Assembly (NCBI RefSeq): GCF_900086705.1
Contig: NZ_LT575483.1
Span: 2,617,189 to 2,681,188, forward strand
Direction of reading: 5' to 3'
Length of the DNA: 64,000 nt
Origin: Massilibacillus massiliensis
GTDB taxonomy: Bacteria > Bacillota > Negativicutes > FLKF01
Under the pieces are notes generated by a model, which saw only the letters and a program-made list of their open reading frames with translations, searched no databases and was not told where the DNA came from. Both the position numbers and the translations under genes were made by a program. Position 1 is the first letter of the stretch. Each line of letters starts with the position of its first letter. Below are positions 56,586 to 64,000 of this stretch, in pieces.

Positions 56586-57938
56586 ATGTCTGAAATTTCA
56601 AATGATTCGAAAATAAATACGGCTGCTCAAACGGTGCAATTAAAAACGCATTTTCGCTGGGTTATCATGGGGATCATTTTTGTGACCTATGCGATAAATT
56701 ATATGGATCGGACGAATATCGGTGTTGTACTCCCTTTTATTTCAGAAGACTTTGGTTTAAGTAATTTTGAAGCTGGTGCGCTGGCAAGTACGTTCTTCTT
56801 AGGATACGCTGCATCGCAGATTCCAGCGGGATTTTTCTTCAGTAAATTTGGAACACGAGGCTTGGTTTCGTTGTCTATTTTAGGATTTTCTTTGTGCACA
56901 TATCTCATCGGGACGGCTTCTTCACCATTTATGATTAAAGTCTATCGGTTTTTGTTAGGGGTCAGCGAAGGCCCTACGCCAGTTGGTTGTGTATCAACAA
57001 TTAACAATTGGTTTCCCGCAAAGGAAAAGGGAACAGCAACAGGCCTTTACATTGCCTCAACGATGTTTGCGCCAATTCTTGTGCCGCCGCTCGTAGTTTG
57101 GATCGCACTAGAGTATGGTTGGAGAAGTGTTTTTTTCTGGTTTGCAATACCGGGGCTTGTCATGGCGGTGATTTGGTATCTTTTTGTAAAATCTAGCCCA
57201 GAAAAAAGTGAGCATGTATCAGAAAGCGAGTTAGCATATATTCGCGAGTCAGATCTTGCACTTACTGAAAAAGTTGAAAATACAGTAAAAAGAAGCCTTG
57301 GCTGGATTGATTCTTTTATTCGGGCAAAAAAAGTGGCGATTTTGGATACCAATCTGCAGGTATTTAAGTCGCGAAATATATGGGGCATATGCATTGCGTA
57401 TTTTTTAATGGTAAGTGTTCTTTATGGATTATTAACGTGGATTCCATCTTATTTAGTAAAAGAGAAAGGTTTCTCCTTCATGAAAATGGGGCTGGTTGCC
57501 GCTGCGCCCTGGATCGGTGGATTTATTGGATCGATTGTGGGTGGCTGGCTTTCTGATAAGGTTTTTCTGAAACGGCGTAAACCGACGATGATCATCACGA
57601 CCTTATCAACGGCGATTATGATGGCTGTGTTAATTAATATTCCCAATGATCCGAATGCAGTAGCATTTGCCTTATTTATGACAGGTTTTTTAATTAATGT
57701 CGGTTGGCCTGCTTTTACGGCTTATCCGATGGGAATGTCATCAGGCAGCACATATCCTGTTGCCATTTCACTGGTCAATACAGGCGGCAATTTAGGTGGT
57801 TTCTTTTCACCCATGATCGCGGGATTGCTTTTGGATCAGTTTAATTCGTTTACCAATGTATTTATCTATTTTGGACTGGCTGCAGCATTGGCTTTTGTCA
57901 TATTGTTGACACTTGATGAACCTGTTAATGAAGCATAG
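56586..57938 (+). CDS. MFS transporter, anion:cation symporter (ACS) type
   Basis: 450 residues. ATG 56586 (MSEISNDSKINTAA) follows TTGGAGG and is preferred over the longer frame that overlaps the kinase stop. Twelve membrane segments. The motif YAINYMDRTNIGVVLPFISE near residue 35 and the GFFFSKFGTRG loop are typical of the ACS branch of MFS, which carries sugar acids such as glucarate, galactonate and tartrate. This makes an organic acid or polyol acid the likely substrate of the operon. Confidence 0.9.
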   Translation: MSEISNDSKINTAAQTVQLKTHFRWVIMGIIFVTYAINYMDRTNIGVVLPFISEDFGLSNFEAGALASTFFLGYAASQIPAGFFFSKFGTRGLVSLSILGFSLCTYLIGTASSPFMIKVYRFLLGVSEGPTPVGCVSTINNWFPAKEKGTATGLYIASTMFAPILVPPLVVWIALEYGWRSVFFWFAIPGLVMAVIWYLFVKSSPEKSEHVSESELAYIRESDLALTEKVENTVKRSLGWIDSFIRAKKVAILDTNLQVFKSRNIWGICIAYFLMVSVLYGLLTWIPSYLVKEKGFSFMKMGLVAAAPWIGGFIGSIVGGWLSDKVFLKRRKPTMIITTLSTAIMMAVLINIPNDPNAVAFALFMTGFLINVGWPAFTAYPMGMSSGSTYPVAISLVNTGGNLGGFFSPMIAGLLLDQFNSFTNVFIYFGLAAALAFVILLTLDEPVNEA

Positions 57939-58109
57939 ATTAAAATAAATAATAGAAATGGGACTGAACTGTCGCAGCTTTAATCGTTGCGCAATATATT
58001 TTTACCTTCTTTTGAAGTTTTTTTACAAAAATATAAAAATAAATTGAAAATAATTTTCAGAAAGATTATACTGTAATTAAAATAAAAGCTTAAGATAGAG
58101 GAAAATATT

Positions 58110-58958
58110 ATGACAAATCAGTCCTGTTTTATAAAAATTAAAAATCAATTAAATTTTTTTACGAATTCAGAAAAAAAGATTGCATTGTATGTTTTGGAAA
58201 ATTATAAGGAAGTTTTAAATTATACCATTACGGAGTTAGCGGAAAAAGTTCATACAAGTGATGCATCGGTCATTCGTTTTTGCAGAAGTATTGGTTACAA
58301 AGGGTATCAGGATTTTAAAATCAATATGGCAAGGGATATTGTTCCTGCGAATAAAATTTTAGATCCTGAGCTTGATCGTGAAGATACGCCGGAAGAAATT
58401 TGCCAAAAAATCTTTTTTTCCGAAATTGCCGTGCTAAAGGATACGTTAGCGGTCTTGGATATTGAAATGGTCAAATGTGCAGCGAGAGAGATTGTGCAAG
58501 CGAAACGTATCGAAATTTTCGGCAGTGGCGGCAGTGCGTTGGTTGGTTTGGATGCACAGCATAAATTTTTAAAGGTTGGTATGAAAAGTTTTGTTCATTG
58601 CGATGCGGATATTCAGGCCATGTCGGCTTCTTTGCTTGAAAAAGGTGATGTTGCAATTGGAATTTCTCATTCGGGAAGCAACCGTAATGTTGTGCATTGT
58701 ATGCAACTTGCAAAGCAGCAGGGCGCAACTACGATTGTTATGACAAACCAGGGAAAATCACCATTGTTAAAGTTTGCTGATATTGTTTTGTTTACGGCAA
58801 CAAAAGAGACTGCTTTTAAGTCAGAATCTGCGACAGCTCGTATTGCGCAGCTGGCGTTGATTGATACATTGGTTGCTATGATTGCTTTAGGAGATTATGA
58901 AAATTCCTATAATGCGATTCAACAAACCAGGAAGGCTACATCGGATAATAAGTTTTGA
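58110..58958 (+). CDS. MurR/RpiR-family transcriptional regulator (second)
   Basis: 282 residues from ATG 58110 behind AGAGGAAAATATT. N-terminal helix-turn-helix (YTITELAEKVHTSDASVIRF, then CRSIGYKGYQDFK) and a SIS domain from about residue 130 (IEIFGSGGSALVGLDAQHKF). It lies mid-segment, after the transporter and before the dehydrogenase, so the segment has two regulators (DeoR and RpiR) that may sense different phosphorylated intermediates. A 170-base AT-rich gap upstream could carry its promoter. Confidence 0.9.
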   Translation: MTNQSCFIKIKNQLNFFTNSEKKIALYVLENYKEVLNYTITELAEKVHTSDASVIRFCRSIGYKGYQDFKINMARDIVPANKILDPELDREDTPEEICQKIFFSEIAVLKDTLAVLDIEMVKCAAREIVQAKRIEIFGSGGSALVGLDAQHKFLKVGMKSFVHCDADIQAMSASLLEKGDVAIGISHSGSNRNVVHCMQLAKQQGATTIVMTNQGKSPLLKFADIVLFTATKETAFKSESATARIAQLALIDTLVAMIALGDYENSYNAIQQTRKATSDNKF

Positions 58959-58981
58959 TTTAAAAGGAGGTAGAGTAGGTT

Positions 58982-60022
58982 ATGATGCGAGCCGTTGTTT
59001 TAGCGGGACCTAATGATTTCAAAGCAACGCAGATTGAAACGCCTGAAATTGGAGATCATGAGATCTTATTAGAAATGAAAAAAGCGGCAATTTGTGGAAC
59101 AGATATCCGAATTTTAGAAGGAAAGAAGACGAAGGATGTTCGTTATCCCTCTGTTATCGGACATGAAATGTGTGGAGTCATTAAAAAAGTAGGAAAAGAA
59201 GTACGTGACTTTGCTGTAGGAAATAAAGTTGCAATTGCAAATGTGATTCCTTGTCATGCTTGTAACAGCTGTCTGAATGGCAGAGAGAATGCCTGCATGA
59301 ATAGAAAGGCGATTGGTTACGAATTCAATGGAGGGTTTGCCGAGTATGTTTTAATTCCTGAAATTGCTTTGGCAAGCGGCAATGTGATCCGTCTTCCTGC
59401 GCATGTTTCTTTTGCAGAGGGTGCACTGATCGAACCTCTTGCATGTTGTATTCGGGGACTTAAAAATGCGGGAACGGGATTTAATGATACGGTATTAATT
59501 GTAGGTGCCGGCCCGATCGGGCTTATGCATTTGCAATTGGCTAAAATTGCGGGCGCTTGTAAGGTCATTGTGAGTGAACCTATTGCCTCCAGACGTGAGA
59601 AAGCAGAAAAACTGGGCGCTGATCTTATTGTAGATCCGACCAAAGAAATTCTGCAGGAAATAATCAGGAAGGAAACGGATGGTTTAGGCGTGGATGTTAT
59701 TATGGTCGCAATCGGTGTGCCGCAAATTGTAAATTCAACGATTAAACTATGTAAGAAGGGTGGAACCGTGAATTTATTTGCCGGTTTTGCCGGTACCGGT
59801 GAGTGTACGATTGAAGTAAATACCATTCATTATGGTGAAATCAATGTCAATGGATCTACTGCCTATAAACGTCAAGATTATCTTGAAGCGGCTCAAATGG
59901 TAATCAATCAAAAAATAAATTTGAAAGAAATTGTTACACATACATTCAAAATTGAAGAATTTCAACAGGCTTATGAAGTTTGTAAGCGTGGTGAAGGATT
60001 AAAAGTTTTGATTGAGCCATGA
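58982..60022 (+). CDS. Zinc-dependent medium-chain polyol dehydrogenase
   Basis: 346 residues from ATG 58982 behind AAAAGGAGGTAG. MDR family: catalytic zinc Cys in AAICGTDIRILEG with GHEMCGVIKKVG; structural zinc loop CHACNSCLNGRENAC; NAD fold VLIVGAGPIGLMHLQLAKIAG with SEP following. It resembles sorbitol/threonine dehydrogenases, which oxidise a secondary hydroxyl of polyols or hydroxy acids. It would prepare the substrate for the FGGY kinase or act after it. It lies 55 bases before the aldolase. Confidence 0.9.
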   Translation: MMRAVVLAGPNDFKATQIETPEIGDHEILLEMKKAAICGTDIRILEGKKTKDVRYPSVIGHEMCGVIKKVGKEVRDFAVGNKVAIANVIPCHACNSCLNGRENACMNRKAIGYEFNGGFAEYVLIPEIALASGNVIRLPAHVSFAEGALIEPLACCIRGLKNAGTGFNDTVLIVGAGPIGLMHLQLAKIAGACKVIVSEPIASRREKAEKLGADLIVDPTKEILQEIIRKETDGLGVDVIMVAIGVPQIVNSTIKLCKKGGTVNLFAGFAGTGECTIEVNTIHYGEINVNGSTAYKRQDYLEAAQMVINQKINLKEIVTHTFKIEEFQQAYEVCKRGEGLKVLIEP

Positions 60023-60077
60023 GGTTGTAGGTTGTAGCTTAATAGAAAAAATTTAAATTAAAAGGAGATATGAAATT

Positions 60078-60905
60078 ATGGCGATGTTAGGTAAAGCAGT
60101 TCGTATGAGCAGACTTGTGAATTCGAAAAGTAATAAGATGATGGCGATCACGGTGGATCATTCTATTTCAAGAGGTATTATGCATGGGTTGATTCCAATT
60201 CAGGAAACCATTGATAAAATTGTTGCCGGGGGACCAGATGCGATTACAATGACAAAAGGTATTGCAGAATTATGTCTTCCAAAACATGTTGGTAAAGTAT
60301 CCTTGCTCTTAAAATGCTCGAGTTATTCACCTGTGCAGCCTACGTATGATGTATGCTTTGGTGATGTCGAAGAAGGTGTAAGAATGGGCGCAGATGCAGT
60401 ATCCGTTGGTGCTATGTTGCTTGGAGATCATCAGGCGGAGCAGCTTCGCGATATTGGATTGATGTCCAAGCAATGTATGGCAGCCGGTATGCCGCTCATC
60501 GGGCATATGTATCCTAAAGGGGAATCGGTTCAACCAGAAGATCGCACGAAATGGGAGAACATTGCCTACTGTGTCAGAGCAGGCGCTGAATTAGGTGTGG
60601 ATATTATTAAAACGACCTATACCGGAGATCCTAAAAGTATGGAAAAAGTGGTGAAAGCGTGTCCGGCACGCGTTGTTATCCAAGGCGGTGACATAGGAAA
60701 TACCGCTGAAGAATATATAAAAATGACGCGGGAAGCACTGGATGTCGGTGTTGGCGGGGTTACATTCGGCAGATTTGTTTGGGAATATAAAGATATTACT
60801 TCATTAGTGAAGACCTTGCGCAGTGTAATTCATGAAAATTACAGCGTGAAAGAAGCAGTTGAAATGTTACATGATCTTGAAAGCGATGCCAAAAAAACGG
60901 AATAA
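60078..60905 (+). CDS. Class I (Schiff-base) aldolase of the DhnA/LsrF/FbaB type
   Basis: 275 residues from ATG 60078 behind AAAAGGAGAT. The (beta/alpha)8 barrel of the DeoC/FbaB superfamily has ITVDHSISRGIMHGLIP near residue 25. The Schiff-base lysine is in GVDIIKTTYTGDP near residue 180, and the phosphate-binding strands are VVIQGGDIGN and GVGGVTFGRFVWE. It is shorter than archaeal FBP aldolase and resembles LsrF/YihT-type enzymes that split phosphorylated ketoses of unusual sugars. It follows the dehydrogenase and is likely the carbon-splitting step of the segment. Confidence 0.88.
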   Translation: MAMLGKAVRMSRLVNSKSNKMMAITVDHSISRGIMHGLIPIQETIDKIVAGGPDAITMTKGIAELCLPKHVGKVSLLLKCSSYSPVQPTYDVCFGDVEEGVRMGADAVSVGAMLLGDHQAEQLRDIGLMSKQCMAAGMPLIGHMYPKGESVQPEDRTKWENIAYCVRAGAELGVDIIKTTYTGDPKSMEKVVKACPARVVIQGGDIGNTAEEYIKMTREALDVGVGGVTFGRFVWEYKDITSLVKTLRSVIHENYSVKEAVEMLHDLESDAKKTE

Positions 60906-60938
60906 GAATAAGTTGTAAGCATAAAGTATAAGAAACGG

Positions 60939-60994
60939 AAAACAGCGTAACTTTTGGACAAATTCTATATTTGTGGCTTTGGTTGCGCTGTTTT
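60939..60994 (+). terminator. Terminator or attenuator before the hydroxyacid dehydrogenase
   Basis: AAAACAGCGTAAC pairs with GTTGCGCTGTTTT. It ends 21 bases before the next ATG, so it may limit expression of the last gene. Confidence 0.65.
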
Positions 60995-61014
60995 ATTTAG
61001 AAAAGGAGTCGCAT

Positions 61015-61974
61015 ATGAAAATTGTAATTTTAGATGGCTATACAGAAAATCCTGGGGATTTAAGCTGGGCTGGATTTGAAAAGCTAGGGGAACTTACGGT
61101 ATATGATAGAACGCCTCATGAAAAAATCATTGAACGAATTGCCAAAGCCGAGGCTGTAATCGTGAATAAGACGCCGATTGATAAAGCAACGCTTGCAGCA
61201 TGCCCGAATATACGTTATATCGGAGTTTTAGCGACTGGATACAATGTTGTAGATGTAAATGAAGCGAAGGAAAGAGGCATTATCGTTACGAATATTCCTA
61301 CGTATGGAACGGATGCTGTCGCGCAATTTGCGATTGCGTTATTACTAGAGGTTTGTCACCATGTAGGACATCATAGTCAGGCTGTTTATGCCGGTAAGTG
61401 GGAACATAATGTGGATTGGTGCTTTTGGGACTATCCATTGATTGAATTGGCAGGAAAAACGATGGGGATTATTGGATTTGGACGAATTGGCCAAGCAACA
61501 GGTCGGATTGCCAAAGCTTTGGGAATGAAAGTGATTGCGCATGATGCACATCAAAATGAGGCTGGGGCGATGATTGCAGAATATGTTTCTTTGGAGACAT
61601 TGTTTGCGCAAGCGGATGTTATCGCTCTACATTGTCCGCTATTTCCATCAACCGAAGGTATGATCAATCGTGACAATATTGCAAAAATGAAAGATGGCGT
61701 TATCATTATCAATAATTCGCGAGGACCGTTAGTTTGTGAAGCCGATTTGGCGGAAGCACTAAATTCGGGCAAAGTATATGCGGCGGGACTTGATGTCGTT
61801 TCCACAGAGCCGATAAAAGGGGATAATCCATTGTTGCAGGCGAAAAATTGTATCATTACGCCGCATATCTCTTGGGCGCCAAAGGAAAGTCGGAACCGTC
61901 TGATGGATATTGCGGTGAACAATCTGACAGCATTCGTCAATGGGGATCCGGTCAATGTAGTAAATAAAGGTTGA
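61015..61974 (+). CDS. D-2-hydroxyacid dehydrogenase (glycerate dehydrogenase-like)
   Basis: 319 residues. ATG 61015 (MKIVILDGYTENPG) is chosen because AAAAGGAG is 6 bases upstream and the family begins there; a longer frame covers the upstream hairpin. NAD fold GKTMGIIGFGRIGQATGRIAK, then the catalytic Arg in INNSRGPLVCEADL, Glu in GLDVVSTEP and His in ITPHISWAP. It is closest in look to HprA/glycerate or hydroxypyruvate reductases. It could reduce the hydroxypyruvate- or glyoxylate-like product of the aldolase. Followed by a long hairpin terminator. Confidence 0.9.
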   Translation: MKIVILDGYTENPGDLSWAGFEKLGELTVYDRTPHEKIIERIAKAEAVIVNKTPIDKATLAACPNIRYIGVLATGYNVVDVNEAKERGIIVTNIPTYGTDAVAQFAIALLLEVCHHVGHHSQAVYAGKWEHNVDWCFWDYPLIELAGKTMGIIGFGRIGQATGRIAKALGMKVIAHDAHQNEAGAMIAEYVSLETLFAQADVIALHCPLFPSTEGMINRDNIAKMKDGVIIINNSRGPLVCEADLAEALNSGKVYAAGLDVVSTEPIKGDNPLLQAKNCIITPHISWAPKESRNRLMDIAVNNLTAFVNGDPVNVVNKG

Positions 61975-61989
61975 GTTTTACAGAAAAAT

Positions 61990-62066
61990 AAAAAGATCAA
62001 CTTACGTTAAAAAATCCGTTTGTCTGACGAAGCTCGCTTCGGATTTTAGTAAGTTGATCTTTTTTC
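61990..62066 (+). terminator. Long nested hairpin terminator
   Basis: AAAAGATCAACTTAC pairs with GTAAGTTGATCTTTT, with an inner AAAATCCG/CGGATTTT stem. The poly-A/poly-T tails let it serve both the + strand operon and the minus-strand genes beyond. Confidence 0.85.
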
Positions 62067-62116
62067 AAGTATTTTGGGGGTTTGATGACCGTTTTATATT
62101 CATTTTTGTGGTGCCT

Positions 62117-62317
62117 TTATAATTTACTAATTGCTTTCATTGCATTTTTGCTGAATTCTTTAACACTTATATCTTTACTAAAGTGGCTATCTTGCCACTT
62201 TGTATAATCAAAAGGTTCTTTAATAATTAAAGAAATAAAACGTTCTGCATCGACTTTACCAAGTTTGTCAATTAAGATACTCATACCTTCATTTTTGATA
62301 ATACTATCAGTTTTCAT
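62117..62317 (-). CDS. Probable antitoxin partner of the PIN protein
   Basis: 66 residues on the minus strand. ATG 62317 is chosen over TTG 62326 because GGAGG lies 9 bases before it and the PIN gene stops one base earlier. The start MKTDSIIKNEGMSILIDKLG and AERFISLIIKEPFDYTKWQ, ending in a Lys-rich helix, resemble short proteins encoded next to PIN toxins. There is no signal peptide. Tight linkage to the PIN gene supports a toxin-antitoxin pair, here with the toxin gene first. The family name is uncertain. Confidence 0.65.
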   Translation of the reverse strand: MKTDSIIKNEGMSILIDKLGKVDAERFISLIIKEPFDYTKWQDSHFSKDISVKEFSKNAMKAISKL

Positions 62318-62318
62318 C

Positions 62319-62786
62319 TTACTCAACCTCCAATCGGCTTATTAATTCTATAGGATTTATTATATCAATTTCGGAAATATCTTTATTTAATAACTTTTTA
62401 TCTGTGGTAAGGTAATAATCACATTTAGAAGCAACGGCACAAGAGATATGCAGGGCATCTTTGGTTTTTATACCTTTTGTCTTAAGAGTTTCAGCGAATG
62501 TTAAGATATCTTTGGATTCAATTACGGTTTCAGTGGCAATATCTTTCCAAAGAATAATAGATTGTCTTCGAATTTCAAAAGGATTCTGCATATTTTCATA
62601 TTCTAAAATATAGGACCAGACAAAATCGAGTTCCCGCTTTAGTATCTGTGCTTGAACATAGAGTTTGGCTTGTGTTTCCAAATGAATTTTTAATTGTGTT
62701 TGATCATCAAATGGTCGATTAAAGCAACAATTATCCAAATAGATTTTTAACTTTGTCGTCTTGCTATGTTTTTCTATTAAATCCAT
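62319..62786 (-). CDS. PIN-domain toxin (VapC-like ribonuclease)
   Basis: 155 residues on the minus strand from ATG 62786, behind GATGAGGTG. The PIN fold metal-binding acidic residues are visible: KIYLDNCCFNRPFDD at the N-terminus, the Glu of YILEYENM mid-protein, KTKDALHISCAVASKCDYY and LTTDKKLLN near the C-terminus. Such proteins cut RNA unless held by an antitoxin. The partner gene follows directly on the same strand. The pair sits at the right end of the 9.1-kb repeat-bounded segment, where it could stabilise it. Confidence 0.82.
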   Translation of the reverse strand: MDLIEKHSKTTKLKIYLDNCCFNRPFDDQTQLKIHLETQAKLYVQAQILKRELDFVWSYILEYENMQNPFEIRRQSIILWKDIATETVIESKDILTFAETLKTKGIKTKDALHISCAVASKCDYYLTTDKKLLNKDISEIDIINPIELISRLEVE

Positions 62787-62961
62787 GCAAACACCTCATC
62801 CTATATTTTCTTTTAGCATAATCCAATCTTCTGATTTAACAATATGCTATTTGATTTTGTATGTCAATAAAATGATGCGTATAGAAAAAATTGTATTGGA
62901 AATATCGCGAGGTTGTATGTTTTTCTTTTGATTTGTGTAGAGTATCATTTTCGTATTGTTG

Positions 62962-63008
62962 GTTGTTGTCAAAGAAAAAGAAATGATATAATGCATTTAA
63001 GAAAAGAA
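62962..63008 (+). repeat. 47-bp perfect direct repeat, right copy; promoter of the cca gene
   Basis: Same 47 bases as 53839-53885. TATAAT at 62987-62992 with TG one base upstream (extended -10) and TTGTTG 18 bases before it. It directly precedes the CCA-adding enzyme gene, whose promoter it supplies. Confidence 0.9.
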
Positions 63009-63058
63009 ATGAAAAACGAGACAAATGGTTTTAGTGGGAGTAGAGAGGAATAGATAGT

Positions 63059-64000
63059 ATGGGTTTAACAGAACGGCAGTTTGCCGAAATTGTCGCTGAA
63101 CATGGCGGACGGGTTTTTAGAGTTGGTGGCTCTGTTCGTGATCATTTTATGAGAGCAGTGCCCAAGGATATTGATTTTAGTGTAGTCGGTATGGTAAAGA
63201 AAAATTTTAAATTGCTTTTTCCCGATGCACAGGAATGCGGTAAATCATTTCCTGTTTTTCTTTTAGCGATTGATGGGATTAAGCGCGAGGTTGCTTTTGC
63301 TCGGACCGAGAAAAAAGTAGGTACAGGGTATAAAGGTTTTAGAGTGTCCGCCAAACCCAAAATTACGATTGAAGAGGATTTATATCGCCGGGATACGACC
63401 GTGAATTCGATGGCGCAGGATGCTTTGACGGGTGAAATTATCGATCCATATGGTGGGAGAGCCGATATCGAGGCAAAAATACTAAGAGCAACGAGCGAGC
63501 ATTTTTCTGATGATCCTATACGTGCTTTACGCCTTGCCGGACAAGCTGCGCGGTTTAATTTTACTGTGGACCCGGGAACGCTTCCGCTTATGTCGGCGAC
63601 CAAAGAGGAGCTTGCCGAGGAACCCGTAGAACGAATTGTTGCTGAGCTAGGAAAGGTTTTATCAGAAGCACAAAAACCGGCAATGTTTTTTGAGATTTTG
63701 GCAAGAACAGCGTTACTTTCAGTTACATTTGCAGAACTTGCAAATATAAGCGAAGCTATTTTTGCAAAGGCTATGACACAGTTAAATGCTGTAGCACATG
63801 AAACGAAAGATGCTAAAATCAGGTTTGCAGCCTTCGGCGTCACATTAGATAAGGAAAGACTTACTGCATGGAATACTGCGATGACATTGCCAAATGATTG
63901 GTTAAATGCAGCAAGTATTGTCAACGAACTTATAACTGAATTGGAGAAGGCGACACCGGAAAAGATTTTTGATGCCATGCAAAGGCTAAGACGTGGTTCG
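63059..64000 (+). CDS. CCA tRNA nucleotidyltransferase / poly(A) polymerase family (3' truncated by window)
   Basis: 314 codons from ATG 63059 behind AGAGAGGAATAG run open to the window edge. Nucleotidyltransferase domain: GGRVFRVGGSVRDHFM with the GGSVRD motif, PKDIDFSVVG supplying the D-x-D metal pair, and RRDTTVNSMAQDALTGEIID for nucleotide choice. Then DPIRALRLAGQAARFNF and the helical neck. It adds CCA ends to tRNA, or is a related poly(A) polymerase. The C-terminal part (possible HD domain) lies outside, so the full type cannot be set. Confidence 0.92.
   Translation, partial: MGLTERQFAEIVAEHGGRVFRVGGSVRDHFMRAVPKDIDFSVVGMVKKNFKLLFPDAQECGKSFPVFLLAIDGIKREVAFARTEKKVGTGYKGFRVSAKPKITIEEDLYRRDTTVNSMAQDALTGEIIDPYGGRADIEAKILRATSEHFSDDPIRALRLAGQAARFNFTVDPGTLPLMSATKEELAEEPVERIVAELGKVLSEAQKPAMFFEILARTALLSVTFAELANISEAIFAKAMTQLNAVAHETKDAKIRFAAFGVTLDKERLTAWNTAMTLPNDWLNAASIVNELITELEKATPEKIFDAMQRLRRGS

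Noticed and set aside
63142-63978. Long minus-strand frame of 278 codons at the right edge
   Set aside because: It is the reverse shadow of the CCA-adding enzyme: Ser/Ala/Leu-rich composition, no ribosome site, no domain, while the + strand has complete nucleotidyltransferase motifs.

Overview
The window is AT-rich, densely coded and mostly on the + strand. It suggests a Negativicutes bacterium (a diderm member of the Firmicutes, close to Selenomonas, Pelosinus or Sporomusa). The genes have Gram-positive style ribosome binding sites and regulators (BglG/LicT, RpiR, DeoR, a split gcvPA/gcvPB). They are combined with outer-membrane biology: an OmpM-like porin carrying an SLH domain, a TonB-dependent receptor, TonB, an autotransporter-type barrel and a Selenomonas-type cysteine phytase. 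No tRNA, rRNA or CRISPR array was seen.

Layout. (1) 1-3.8 kb: a scrambled accessory patch holding a serine-recombinase remnant, orphan and immunity-like genes, a frameshifted gene and three copies of a terminator-bearing repeat. (2) 4-7.8 kb: a DUF362 ferredoxin protein, a stand-alone fabH behind an operator-like palindrome, a 29-codon gene on the opposite strand, and an EamA transporter. (3) 7.85-16.5 kb: a glycine-riboswitch-controlled operon with the whole glycine cleavage system plus its own lipoyl assembly genes (LipM-like octanoyltransferase and two radical-SAM proteins resembling LipS1/LipS2). (4) 16.8-23.3 kb: nitroreductase, a two-component system and PAS protein between ~150-bp direct repeats, aldo/keto reductase, pentapeptide protein with a probable ATT start, and a PTP-like phytase. 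(5) 23.4-29.1 kb: RpiR regulator, then an attenuated dcu-aspA-argH-like operon for fumarate-yielding lyases. (6) 29.3-37.8 kb: two complete cobalamin riboswitches in series, followed by a 471-residue beta-rich protein, a 1415-codon fusion of an autotransporter barrel to a TonB-dependent receptor, a papain-like peptidase and TonB. (7) 38.1-41.1 kb: amino-acid permease, REP-like palindrome, MBL-fold hydrolase. (8) 41.2-52.9 kb: beta-glucoside system with GH1, LicT, porin, DUF1593 protein, PTS IIBCA, esterase and GH3, controlled by four RAT-like elements. (9) 53.2-64 kb: DJ-1 family protein, then a 9.1-kb sugar or sugar-acid catabolic segment with a PIN-type toxin-antitoxin pair between perfect 47-bp direct repeats, then the start of a CCA-adding enzyme.

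Two things stand out as possibly undescribed. The first is the cobalamin-controlled cluster that joins two outer-membrane barrels in one polypeptide and adds a papain-like peptidase. The second is the beta-glucoside operon, where two RAT elements overlap hairpins that mask Shine-Dalgarno sequences instead of terminators. That arrangement would let a BglG-type protein control translation initiation. All functions are read from sequence motifs; nothing has been tested or searched.
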